DNA from: Polyangiaceae bacterium
GTDB lineage: Bacteria > Myxococcota_A > Polyangia > Polyangiales > Polyangiaceae
DNA length: 64,000 nucleotides
Assembly: GCA_020846005.1 (NCBI GenBank)
Contig: JADLEQ010000011.1
Location: 41,780 to 105,779 of the forward strand
Reading direction: 5' to 3'
Under the pieces are notes generated by a model. That model saw only the letters and a program-made list of their open reading frames with translations. It did not search any database and was not told the DNA's origin. Each line of letters opens with the position of its first letter. Position 1 is the stretch's first letter. Below, in pieces: positions 34,349-42,834 of the stretch. A program made the position numbers and the translations under genes.

Positions 34349-34473
34349 CCGACCGGGCGAACCCTAGCATCCCGCCGGTCCTCACCCCGGGCGTGCCGCG
34401 TCAGCGCCCGTCACCGGGGGCGCGCGGTCCTCGGCGGTCTCCTGGCCCTGCCCCACCCGCGGTCGCCGCCGCG

Positions 34474-35421
34474 CTACTCCTCGACCCGCCTCCCCTGCCT
34501 CGGCCGCCGCACGACGAACACCGGGCGCCGCTTCACCTCGTCGTAGACCTCCGAGAGGTACACCGCGATGACCCCGATGCTCGCCAGCACGAGCCCGCCC
34601 AGGATGAGCTGCAGCAGGATCACGGTCGTGAACCCCGTCACGGCTCTCCCCGACGCGTAGAGGTAGAGCGTCTGCGCGCCGAGCGCGCAGCCGGCGACGA
34701 GCATCGCGAGGCCGAGCACCGCGACGCCGCGGAGCGGCAGCGCGCTGAACGCCAGGAGATTCCGCGCCGAATACCGGACGAGCCCGAAGACCGACCACTT
34801 CGACGTCCCCGCGACGCGATCGGCCACTCGAAACGGCACCTCGGCGGTGCGAAACCCCACCCAGGCGACCAGCCCGCGGAAGAAGCGGCTCCTCTCCGGG
34901 CACGCGCGGAGCGCCTCCACGACCTGCCGGTCGAGGAGCTTGAAGTCCGACGCGCCGCGGAAGTCCGCGTTGGCGGCGCCGCCCATGAGTCGGTTGAAGA
35001 CCGCCGCGAGCGCCCGGTAGAGCAGGCTCTCTCGTGCGCGCCGCTCCTTCACGGCGCTCACCACGTCGTGCCCCGACCGCCAGAGCTCCACCATCCTCGG
35101 GATGAGCTCGGGCGGGTGCTGCAGATCCGCGTCCATCAGGAGCACGGCGTCGCCGTGGGCGGCGTCGAGGCCAGACGCCATCGCGGCCTCCTTCCCGAAG
35201 TTGCGCGACAGCGACACGACGACGACGCGCGGGTCCGCCGCGGCGCGCCGCTCGAGCTTCCGGAGCGTGCCGTCGCGCGAGCCGTCGTCCACGCACACGA
35301 TCTCGAAGGTGAGGCCGGTGGCGGCCACCTGCTCGACGACGGCGTCGAGCGCCAGGTCCGCCGCCTGCTCCTCGTCGTACATGGGGAGCACGACGCTCAG
35401 CTCGACCGACGGGTCCGTCAC
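34474..35421 (-). CDS. GT2 glycosyltransferase, polyprenol-phosphate sugar synthase type
   Basis: A 315-residue membrane enzyme. The GT-A domain (residues 1-215) has VVLPMYDEEQ, VCVDDGSRDGT, SLSRNFGKEAAMASGLDAA and the metal-binding DADLQHPPEL. Two membrane helices follow at about 230-255 and 265-290 (ILLQLILGGLVLASIGVIAV), the layout of DPM1/GtrB/ArnC-like enzymes that load a sugar onto undecaprenyl phosphate for extracytoplasmic glycosylation. The end YLSEVYDEVKRRPVFVV is typical of this group. A GTG start overlaps the upstream stop by 4 nt. The neighbouring membrane protein is a natural partner glycosyltransferase. Confidence 0.9.
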   Translation of the reverse strand: MTDPSVELSVVLPMYDEEQAADLALDAVVEQVAATGLTFEIVCVDDGSRDGTLRKLERRAAADPRVVVVSLSRNFGKEAAMASGLDAAHGDAVLLMDADLQHPPELIPRMVELWRSGHDVVSAVKERRARESLLYRALAAVFNRLMGGAANADFRGASDFKLLDRQVVEALRACPERSRFFRGLVAWVGFRTAEVPFRVADRVAGTSKWSVFGLVRYSARNLLAFSALPLRGVAVLGLAMLVAGCALGAQTLYLYASGRAVTGFTTVILLQLILGGLVLASIGVIAVYLSEVYDEVKRRPVFVVRRPRQGRRVEE

Positions 35422-37208
35422 TCCGCCCACGCCTGCTCGAGCCGCGCCACGTCCACCACCGACCACTTGCCGAGGCGGAAGACCACCGCCCCCTGCGGCG
35501 GCGCCGCGAGCACGAGCTCCGTCGCGCGCCGGCCCTGGAGCAGCTTGCGCGCGTACGCCGTCAGCGGCTCGAACGAGCCGGCGCGCCCCGCGACATCCCC
35601 TGCGTAGCGATCGGCGTTGAGGAGCAGGTGGGTCACGCGGTGCCTCCTGGCGTACGCGAGGACCTCGGCGCGATCCGTCGCATAGAGCGCGCCGAGCGTA
35701 TCCTCCGTCCGCGCCCGCTGTCGAGCCCAGGAGCCGACGAACCACGGCTGCAGCGTCTCGAAGCCGCCCATGTTCGCGCGCGCGCTCCAGAGCGGGATGT
35801 CGTCCCCGTCCATCGGGTGGGACGCGACGCGGGTGTTCGAGGGGAGCCCGGCGAAGAAGTCCCAGAGCGGCGCGAGCGGCCTGCGGTCGATCGTCATGCC
35901 GACGCGATCGCGCACGCCGTCCCCGAGGGCCACCACGGTGCCCGCGATCACCGCTGTGGCCGCGAGCGAGCGCAGGAGGCGCCCCCGGCGATGGCGCCAG
36001 CGCGCGCCGACGCGAGCGAGCATGCCGACCACGAGCGCGGTCACCGCGGCGTGCATCCCGAACGAGTACACGCGCTCCGGCGCGTAGAGCCGGAACGCGA
36101 AGACGTGCGCGACGCCGTAGGTGAGCCAGACCCCGGCGAGCAGCGCGACGGCCACCCACGGCACCGGCGCCCACCCCGCGATCACGATCACCGCCAGCCC
36201 CGCGCCGAGGGCGAGGGCGGCAGGCGCGTCGTAGTCCCGGACCCGCGCGGCGACGGCCGGCCAGGGGGAGCCGCCGCTCGCGCCGAGCACACCGAACCCG
36301 GCGGGCCCCACCTCGCGACGGGCATCGGGCAACGGGAGCACGCGGAGGCGCCCCGCGGGCCCGAACGCCGGCTCGCCGCGCGCCTGCTCGAGCGTGTGGA
36401 GCGGCCCGCGGGAGGGGTCGCCTCCCACCGCGGGCGCGATCAGCACGGCGCACGCGAGCGTCAGGCCGCCCAACCAGCGCGCGCGCCGGAGGGCCACCGC
36501 GACCCCGCGGCTCCCGAGCCCACGAAGGAGCAGGAGCGCCTCCGCGGCGAGCAGCATCAGCATCGTCGACGGGTAGCTGAGCGCCGCGAGCAGGACGCCC
36601 GCGGCGCGCGCGCCCCGCCGCCGGGCCATCGCGCCAGCGATCCACAGCGCGAAGCACGGGAACGCGAACGCGCGCGGGAGCCCCCCGGCGATGCGATCGA
36701 CCTGCGTCACGTCCCGCAGCACGAAGAACAGCAGCAGCCCCGCCGCGGGCAGCCCGAGCCCGGGCGTCGTGGCCAGCACGACCGCGGCCGCGAGGAGCAC
36801 CGCGAGCGCGAGCGCTTGGACGACCTTGGTCGCGACGAGCACGCCGACGGCCGGGACGATGAGCGCGTACAGCCAGCGGACGCCGTATGGGACGTAGTCG
36901 AGCATCTCGAGCGCGATGGGATCGTCCGCGAGCGGCGCGCCCGGCGCGTGGCGATGAAACGGGAAGATCACGGTGCGCGCGTCGTCCGTCTGCAGCAGCG
37001 GATCGAACAACATGCCGGAGTTCCCCCGCGCCCAGTGGACCAGGTACGCGCCGAGCACCGCGGCGAGCAGCACGCTCGTGGCCCACTCGGCGGGGCCGCG
37101 CGGCCGCAGCACGCGCAGGCGCTGGTGCGCTCTGAGACGGACCGAGCCCCACCGCGCGCGCCAGGCCGCCCCCGAGACGAGCGACCGCAGCGTCGCCGCG
37201 AGGCTCAT
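35418..37208 (-). CDS. Polytopic membrane protein, possible GT-C-type glycosyltransferase
   Basis: This 596-residue protein has about eleven hydrophobic segments between residues 40 and 420, including LLAAVLGAYLVHW, LALAVLLAAAVVLATTPG and LAVIVIAGWAPVPWVAVALL, and a soluble C-terminal domain of about 170 residues that includes PSNTRVASHPMDGDDIPLW and HLLLNADRYAG. The first loop contains DPLLQTDDARTVIFPF, where an acidic pair in the first extracytoplasmic loop recalls the catalytic loop of GT-C enzymes. It overlaps both the GT2 gene and the methyltransferase gene by 4 nt. A role in transferring polyprenol-linked sugar to a surface polymer is inference from context. Confidence 0.75.
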   Translation of the reverse strand: MSLAATLRSLVSGAAWRARWGSVRLRAHQRLRVLRPRGPAEWATSVLLAAVLGAYLVHWARGNSGMLFDPLLQTDDARTVIFPFHRHAPGAPLADDPIALEMLDYVPYGVRWLYALIVPAVGVLVATKVVQALALAVLLAAAVVLATTPGLGLPAAGLLLFFVLRDVTQVDRIAGGLPRAFAFPCFALWIAGAMARRRGARAAGVLLAALSYPSTMLMLLAAEALLLLRGLGSRGVAVALRRARWLGGLTLACAVLIAPAVGGDPSRGPLHTLEQARGEPAFGPAGRLRVLPLPDARREVGPAGFGVLGASGGSPWPAVAARVRDYDAPAALALGAGLAVIVIAGWAPVPWVAVALLAGVWLTYGVAHVFAFRLYAPERVYSFGMHAAVTALVVGMLARVGARWRHRRGRLLRSLAATAVIAGTVVALGDGVRDRVGMTIDRRPLAPLWDFFAGLPSNTRVASHPMDGDDIPLWSARANMGGFETLQPWFVGSWARQRARTEDTLGALYATDRAEVLAYARRHRVTHLLLNADRYAGDVAGRAGSFEPLTAYARKLLQGRRATELVLAAPPQGAVVFRLGKWSVVDVARLEQAWAE

Positions 37209-38089
37209 CCCGAGGCCTGCGCCGCGCCCGCGCCGGCGCCCCCGGGCGCCCTGCCGAGCGCGGCCACGGTGGTGCGGGGGAGCCAGAGGCTGTAGCGACC
37301 GAGGCGCGGAGGCAGCGACACCCCAACCTTCGCCGCGACGAGCGGGAGCGGGAAGGCGTGCGGGTAGGGCACGTCCTCCAGGCACTCCAGCCCGGCGCGA
37401 TCCATGGCTCGGCGCAGCGTGTCGCGGTCGAAATACAGCACGTGCTCGGGCAGCTTGAACGACGGCCAGCGCCCGCCGAGGGCGCGCCGCCACGGGCTCC
37501 CGAAATCGGGCGTGGACACCACGACCCGCCCGCCGGGGCGGCACCGCGCCGTGAGGCCTCGGAGGAACCCGACCGGATCGACGACGTGCTCCACGACGTG
37601 GTTGGCGATCACCACGTCGAACAGCTCCCCGGCCGCCGCCTCGACCCCTCCGACGTGCGCGGCGTCGGCGCGCCCTCGCGCGACGGCGATGGCCCCCTCG
37701 GAGAGATCCGTCCCCACGCGCCGGCGGAAGTGCGGCCGAGCCTCGTCCAGCAGGTACCCGTAGCCGCAGCCGACCTCGAGGAGCGATCCCCCGGTGTGGC
37801 CCCCGGCGGCGAGCTGCACGAGCAGCCGGCGGAACGTGCGGCGGAGCGGCTCCTCCTGCGCCTCGTAGCTACCGTACCCCTGCTCGCTCTCGCTCGCGAA
37901 GTAGTCCGCGGCGCGGTAGAGCTCGGCTAGGGCGGCAGGGGACGGCCGGGGCGACAGGTACGCGAGCCCGCACTCGTCGCAGGCGACGAGCCCCCACGGT
38001 GTCCCCGCCGGGAACCGTCGTAGCCTACGCGACGAGCGGGCACCGCAGAGCGGGCAGTCCGGCTCCTCGATCGACGCCGTCGCGAGCAC
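37205..38089 (-). CDS. Class I SAM-dependent methyltransferase with N-terminal zinc ribbon
   Basis: This 294-residue protein starts with a CPLCGARSS...CDECGLAYLSPRP zinc-ribbon-like module (Cys at about 12, 15, 37, 40), as in many methyltransferases encoded in polysaccharide clusters. The SAM fold follows: motif I LLEVGCGYGYLLDEA near residue 105, acidic strand end VGTDLSEGAIAVAR, and motif IV FDVVIANHVVEHVVDP. The C-terminal region carries EHVLYFDRDTLRRAM. The likely substrate is a sugar or sugar-lipid precursor. It heads the three-gene glycan unit and its stop overlaps the membrane protein start. Confidence 0.88.
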   Translation of the reverse strand: MLATASIEEPDCPLCGARSSRRLRRFPAGTPWGLVACDECGLAYLSPRPSPAALAELYRAADYFASESEQGYGSYEAQEEPLRRTFRRLLVQLAAGGHTGGSLLEVGCGYGYLLDEARPHFRRRVGTDLSEGAIAVARGRADAAHVGGVEAAAGELFDVVIANHVVEHVVDPVGFLRGLTARCRPGGRVVVSTPDFGSPWRRALGGRWPSFKLPEHVLYFDRDTLRRAMDRAGLECLEDVPYPHAFPLPLVAAKVGVSLPPRLGRYSLWLPRTTVAALGRAPGGAGAGAAQASG

Positions 38090-38165
38090 GGCCGCGCTCT
38101 AGCCCGCGGCTCCCACCACCGCAACCGCCGCGCCGCTCGGCGGCCCTCGCTCCGCCTGCGCGCCT

Positions 38166-40466
38166 TCAGTCCCGACCCGAGGCCTCCCAGGCCGAGGCCG
38201 CCGCCGGGTGCCCCGCGGCGCGCGCCAGCCGCGCGAGGAAGCGCGTGCACGCGACCTCGCCGCCGAGGTCACCCGCCTCCCGGGCACGCGCGAGCGCGTC
38301 GAGCACCTCGAGCAGGGCCTCTGCGCTGCGGCCCGCACCGCCGAGGGCCATGCCGAGGACGAGCGCGGCCCGGGAGCGCTCGGCGGGCGATCGACCCCGG
38401 GCCCGGTCGCTGGCGCCGCGGGCGAGGCGTACCGCCTCCTGGGGCTGCCCCCGCCCCAGCGCGGCGAGGACGCGCAGCCGATCGGCGGCGACGACGTTGT
38501 CGACTTGCAGGCGCTCGGCCATCCGCTCCAGCGAGTCGGCGTCTGCGTCGCGCAGCGCCGAGGCGCCGTCGCGCGGGGCCTCCACGGCGCCCGCCGCGCC
38601 GGTGTCGATGGCGAGCGTCGACGCCAGGGCCGCGCGTGTCTCCTCGAGCTGGACCCCGAGGCTGGGGCTCGAGCGCACGCTCGGTCGTACCGGCGGCAGC
38701 TCCGTCGGCGGCGCGCCCGTCCACGCGATGCCGGCGGTGTCCCACGCGCCGACGAGCCCGCGCTCCTCGAGCGCCGCGGCGCCTCCCGTCATGAAGTCCT
38801 CGAACGCGTCGGCGGTCTCGCCGAGGCCGGCGGCGATGGCGCTGGCGACCGCCCGTCGCGCGAGCCGAACGGCCTCGCGCGGGTCGCCACCGAGGAACGC
38901 GTGGACGGTCGCGGACGCGCTCTCCAGCGACGACGCGCTCTCGGCTCGGACGCGCGACACCGCGAGGTGGAGGGCGCCCAGCCGATCGAGCGCGATGGTG
39001 ACGACGGCCATCACCCGGTGGGTGCGGTGCGCGATCGTGACGACACCGCCCTCCTCGACGAGCACGCCTCGCCCGCGCAGGGAGCGGAGCGCGGCCGCTA
39101 GCTCACCGGCGCCCGCGCCGTCCGCCCGCCCGGCGTCCGCCAGCTCGAGCACGCGGGCGAGCTCCCCACGCGTCGCGCTCCCCCCGAGGACGGCGAGCGC
39201 CTCCAGCGTGGCCCGATCGCCGCTCGGCAGCGCGCGCAAGCGGCGCAACGCGATCGCGGCCGCGCTCGCTGCCGCGATCGGGCGTGACGAGCGCGCCGCG
39301 ACGAGCCGCGCGCTCCTCCAGCGGAGCGCGCCGGACTCCAGCGCCTCGGCGAGCGCCTCCCGTAAGGCCCCCGGGGTACCGTCCGCGGCGGCCTCCACGC
39401 GCGCGCGCGCGCGGGGGGACAGCGGCAGGCGCTCGAGCCACGCGGCGACGGCGCCCGGAGCGAGCGGCCCGAGCGCCCCCTCCGGCCCGGGCCGCAGCGC
39501 CGCGAGCGGGCGCGGCAGCGTGTCCTCGGGCGCGAGCGTCGCGACCACCGCCACCGGGCCCGCCACGGCCACGGCGGCCACCGCCTCCAGGGTGTCGCCG
39601 TCCACGTGCGCGGCGTCCTCGACGAGGACGCGGGATCCTGGAGCGGCCATCGCGTCCGCGAGCAGCGCCTGCGCAGCCTCGGCGTCGATCCCCTCACCCG
39701 CGAGCAGCGCCTCGAGCGCGGCGACGTTGGCGCCGCCGGTCACCGCGGGGACCGCGGCTCGCGCGAAGGCGCGGCGCAGCGCGCCGAGCGGCTCCCCCGA
39801 CGCCGCCGGCTCGACGCGGAGCGCCGCGCCGGGCGCTCGCTCCGCGAGCGCGCCGAGCAGCCCCGAGACGCCGGCGCCGGGCGCCGCGCGGACGACCGTC
39901 AGCACGCCCGGCTCGACCCCGACGGCCGCGACCTCGACCGGCGCCGCCTCGAGCAGCGGCGCGAGCCGGGCGACGGTCTCCTCGAGGTCCGCGCGCACCG
40001 GACACTCGGCGTCGAGCACCGCGCCTCGGACGCGCTGCCCACCGAGCAACGCGAAGCGCCGCCCCCGCGTGAGCAGCGCCCCGGTGCGGACCGCCTCGAT
40101 GCGCGGGTCGACCACCACCTCGCCCTCGCGCGCGACGCCGACGAGCGCGCGGGCCCGCGACACCGCCGGCCCCCACGCCGCCGCCGCCTCGCCCACCAGC
40201 ACGACCAGGTGGAGCTCCCCGCGGGAGATGGCCGCGCGGGCGCCGAACGCGCGCAGATCGCGCACGAGGTCGACGGCGAGGAGGGCGACCTCGCGCTCGC
40301 TCGACGCCGGATGCACGAACGCTGCGTGGCGCTCCGACCAGCCCGCCAGCACCCCGCCCTCCGCTCGCGCCCTGGCCACCAACCGACCGAGGAGCAGGCC
40401 GGGATCGGCGTCCTCCAGGTCGAGCGGGCGCGGCCAGCGCAGCGCGAGGTGGACGTGATCCTCCAT
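38166..40466 (-). CDS. AAA/STAND-ATPase-like protein with degenerate P-loop
   Basis: This 766-residue protein has the layout of large adenylate-cyclase-linked or STAND ATPase regulators. Residues 1-160 resemble a degenerate cyclase homology region (HLVVLVGEAAAAWGPAVSRA). At about 195-215, where Walker A should be, it reads VVRAAPGAGVSGLLGAL with no Gly-Lys-Ser/Thr. A Walker-B-like SRVLVEDAAHVDG lies near 290. Residues 400-770 are Ala-rich helical repeats (TPR-like). The ATG at 40466 has GGGAG 8 nt upstream; a GTG at 40481 is an alternative. Loss of the P-loop lysine suggests it cannot hydrolyse ATP. Adjacent to pspA (31 bp), so perhaps co-regulated. Confidence 0.6.
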   Translation of the reverse strand: MEDHVHLALRWPRPLDLEDADPGLLLGRLVARARAEGGVLAGWSERHAAFVHPASSEREVALLAVDLVRDLRAFGARAAISRGELHLVVLVGEAAAAWGPAVSRARALVGVAREGEVVVDPRIEAVRTGALLTRGRRFALLGGQRVRGAVLDAECPVRADLEETVARLAPLLEAAPVEVAAVGVEPGVLTVVRAAPGAGVSGLLGALAERAPGAALRVEPAASGEPLGALRRAFARAAVPAVTGGANVAALEALLAGEGIDAEAAQALLADAMAAPGSRVLVEDAAHVDGDTLEAVAAVAVAGPVAVVATLAPEDTLPRPLAALRPGPEGALGPLAPGAVAAWLERLPLSPRARARVEAAADGTPGALREALAEALESGALRWRSARLVAARSSRPIAAASAAAIALRRLRALPSGDRATLEALAVLGGSATRGELARVLELADAGRADGAGAGELAAALRSLRGRGVLVEEGGVVTIAHRTHRVMAVVTIALDRLGALHLAVSRVRAESASSLESASATVHAFLGGDPREAVRLARRAVASAIAAGLGETADAFEDFMTGGAAALEERGLVGAWDTAGIAWTGAPPTELPPVRPSVRSSPSLGVQLEETRAALASTLAIDTGAAGAVEAPRDGASALRDADADSLERMAERLQVDNVVAADRLRVLAALGRGQPQEAVRLARGASDRARGRSPAERSRAALVLGMALGGAGRSAEALLEVLDALARAREAGDLGGEVACTRFLARLARAAGHPAAASAWEASGRD

Positions 40467-40497
40467 CCTCGCCGCTCCCACGCCGCCTGCGCCCGGC

Positions 40498-41226
40498 TCA
40501 GGGCTGGACGCGCACCCGCCGCTTGATGGCCTGCAGCTCGTCCTCGACCTCCGACCGCGGGGGCTCGCCGTCCGGCGTGACGCCTCGGCCCTCGAGCGCG
40601 CGGAAGCGCGCCTCCACCTCGGCCTGGCTCAGCCCGCCGGGGCCGCGCCCGAGCCCGAGCGCCTCATCGACCTCACGCTGCGCCTGGACGGCGGCGTCGA
40701 CGCCCTCGATCTGCTGCTCCATCCGGCGAAACTCCTCGAACGCCTTCCCACCGGGCCGCGCCCCGAGCCCCTCGGCCCCCTGGGAGCGCGCTTGCTCGGC
40801 GGTGGCCACCAGCGCGCCCCTGCGCGCCGAGAGCTCGTCGAGCTTGCCCTCCATGCGCTCGAGCTCGCGCTTCATCTCGAGGGCGTGCCCGCGCTGCTCG
40901 GCGCGGAGCGCCTCGGCGCGGTCGCGCTCCCCCGCGAGGCGCTGCTTCTGCTGGAGCGCCTCGCGCGCGAGGGCGTCGTCCCCGTGACGGACGGCGAGCT
41001 CGGCCCGCGACGCCCATCGCTCCACGTCGGCGTCGAGCTGCTCGACCTTCGCCCGGAGCTGCTTCTCGGCGGCGACACCGCGGACGACCTCGGCGCGCGC
41101 CGCGCGGATCTGCGCGCGCATCTCCTCGAGCGTGTGCTCGATGGAGCGCCGCGGATCGTCCGCCTTGTCGAGCAACGCGTTGAAGTTGCTGGAGATGGCG
41201 CGGCCCATGCGGTCGAAGAGGCCCAT
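40498..41226 (-). CDS. PspA/IM30 (phage shock) family protein
   Basis: A 242-residue coiled-coil protein. It begins MGLFDRMGRAISSNFNALLDK, the amphipathic N-terminal helix that binds stressed membranes, followed by DDPRRSIEHTLEEM, the usual PspA hairpin start. Continuous heptad-like helices run from about residue 25 to 190 and the C-terminal 50 residues are a helix after a Gly-rich linker. PspA proteins form ESCRT-III-like polymers that preserve inner-membrane integrity. It is slightly longer than E. coli PspA. It is 69 bp downstream of lpdA on the same strand and just upstream of the STAND-like gene. Confidence 0.88.
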   Translation of the reverse strand: MGLFDRMGRAISSNFNALLDKADDPRRSIEHTLEEMRAQIRAARAEVVRGVAAEKQLRAKVEQLDADVERWASRAELAVRHGDDALAREALQQKQRLAGERDRAEALRAEQRGHALEMKRELERMEGKLDELSARRGALVATAEQARSQGAEGLGARPGGKAFEEFRRMEQQIEGVDAAVQAQREVDEALGLGRGPGGLSQAEVEARFRALEGRGVTPDGEPPRSEVEDELQAIKRRVRVQP

Positions 41227-41295
41227 CCCCAGAAAGTACCATGGCGGCCGCCGCCGGCCCAGCCAGGGCGCGGCGCGCCGCCCCCGCGCCCGAGC

Positions 41296-42708
41296 TCAGC
41301 GGTTCACGACGTGGATGGCGTGACCGAGCGCGGCCGCCGAGGCCTCCATCAGCGCCTCGCCGAGCGTCGGGTGGGGGTGGACCGTGAGCGCGAGGTCGAG
41401 CGCCGTCGCGCCCATCTCCAGCGCGAGCGCGGCCTCGCTCACCAGGTCGCTCGCGCTCGGACCGACCAGGTGCAGCCCGAGCACGCGGCCGCTCGCAGCC
41501 TCCGTCACGACCTTCACGAAGCCGTCCGTCTCGCCGATCGCCATCGCGCGCCCGAGGGCGGCGAACGGGAACTTGCCGACGCGAACGTCGACGCCGGCGG
41601 CGCGCGCCTCGGCCTCCGTCTGCCCGACGACCGCGATCTCCGGATCCGTGAAGACCACGCCCGGGATCGTGACCCAGTCCTTGCCCGCCGGCTTGCCCGC
41701 GATCACCTCGGCGCACACCTCACCCTCCTTGGACGCCTTGTGGGCCAGCATCGGCGCGCCGCTCACGTCGCCGATCGCGTACACGCCGGGCACGTTCGTG
41801 CGGCACTCGCCGTCCGTCGGGACGAAGCCTCGTTCGTCGATCCGAACGCCCACCTCCTCCAGCCCGATCCCGCGCGAGCGCGGGCGCATGCCGATCGCGA
41901 CCAACACCACGTCGCACTCGATCGCGCGTTCGCCGTCCTGGCCCGAGACACGCACGACGAGCGAGCCGTCGGGCCGGCGCTCGAGGCCCTCCGCGCGCGT
42001 GCCGGTGAGGATCGTCGCGCCGCGCTTGACGATCGCGCGCTCCACGACCTTGACGCACTCGCGATCGATGCCCGGCAGCAGCGAGTCCGTCACCTCGACG
42101 ACCGTCAGGCGGCTCCCGAACGTCTGGTACACCGAGCCGAGCTCGAGGCCGATCACCCCGCCGCCGATGACGACCAGCCGCTCGGGCACGCGCCGCAGGC
42201 TCACCGCCTCGCGTGCGCCGACGACGCGCTCGCCGTCGAAGTCGAAGCCTCGCAGCGAGATCGTCTCCGACCCGGTCGCGACCACGATCCCGCGCCCCGC
42301 GACGAGCCGCTCGACGCCGCCGCTCGCCGTCGTGACCTCCACCGTGTCGCGCGCGACCAGGCGGCCGCGGCCGTTCACGAGGGTGGCTCCGTTCGTCTGG
42401 AGCAAGGTCCGCACGCCGCGGGTCAGCTTCTTGACGATGCCGTCCTTCCACCCTTGCATCTTCGCCACGTCGACGCTCGGCGCGCCGAACGAGAGGCCCG
42501 TGTCGCCCGCGTGCTGGGCCTTGCGGTAGAGGTGTGCGTTCGCGAGGAGGGCCTTCGAGGGGATGCACCCCCAGTTCAGGCAGACACCTCCGTACTCGGC
42601 CTCTTCGACGCAGGCGACCCGCTGGCCGAGCTGCGCGAGGCGGATGGCGCAGACGTAGCCGCCGGGGCCGCCGCCGAGGACGATCGCGTCGTAGTTCGAG
42701 TCGGTCAT
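41296..42708 (-). CDS. lpdA: Dihydrolipoyl dehydrogenase (E3)
   Basis: A 470-residue FAD-dependent pyridine-nucleotide disulfide oxidoreductase that reoxidises lipoyl groups of 2-oxoacid dehydrogenase or glycine-cleavage complexes. It has the FAD Rossmann motif VLGGGPGGYVCAIRLAQLG at residues 9-27, the redox pair GGVCLNWGCIPSKALL near 42, the NAD motif VVIGGGVIGLELGSVY near 180, VYAIGDVSGAPMLAHKA near 315 and the C-terminal catalytic HPHPTLGE near 448. All needed residues are present. The start ATG directly precedes the first strand. No E1 or complete E2 gene is in the window, so it is probably a shared E3. Confidence 0.94.
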   Translation of the reverse strand: MTDSNYDAIVLGGGPGGYVCAIRLAQLGQRVACVEEAEYGGVCLNWGCIPSKALLANAHLYRKAQHAGDTGLSFGAPSVDVAKMQGWKDGIVKKLTRGVRTLLQTNGATLVNGRGRLVARDTVEVTTASGGVERLVAGRGIVVATGSETISLRGFDFDGERVVGAREAVSLRRVPERLVVIGGGVIGLELGSVYQTFGSRLTVVEVTDSLLPGIDRECVKVVERAIVKRGATILTGTRAEGLERRPDGSLVVRVSGQDGERAIECDVVLVAIGMRPRSRGIGLEEVGVRIDERGFVPTDGECRTNVPGVYAIGDVSGAPMLAHKASKEGEVCAEVIAGKPAGKDWVTIPGVVFTDPEIAVVGQTEAEARAAGVDVRVGKFPFAALGRAMAIGETDGFVKVVTEAASGRVLGLHLVGPSASDLVSEAALALEMGATALDLALTVHPHPTLGEALMEASAAALGHAIHVVNR

Positions 42709-42834
42709 CGGCGCGCGAACTACCGCGGCCGCCGCCCGCGGCCAACCCCCGTCGGCGGCGGATCGCCGTCGCGGGCCCCCGCCCCCCGGGCCGCGCGCTC
42801 GACGGCGCGGCGCGGCGGTGGGAGAACGCACCGC

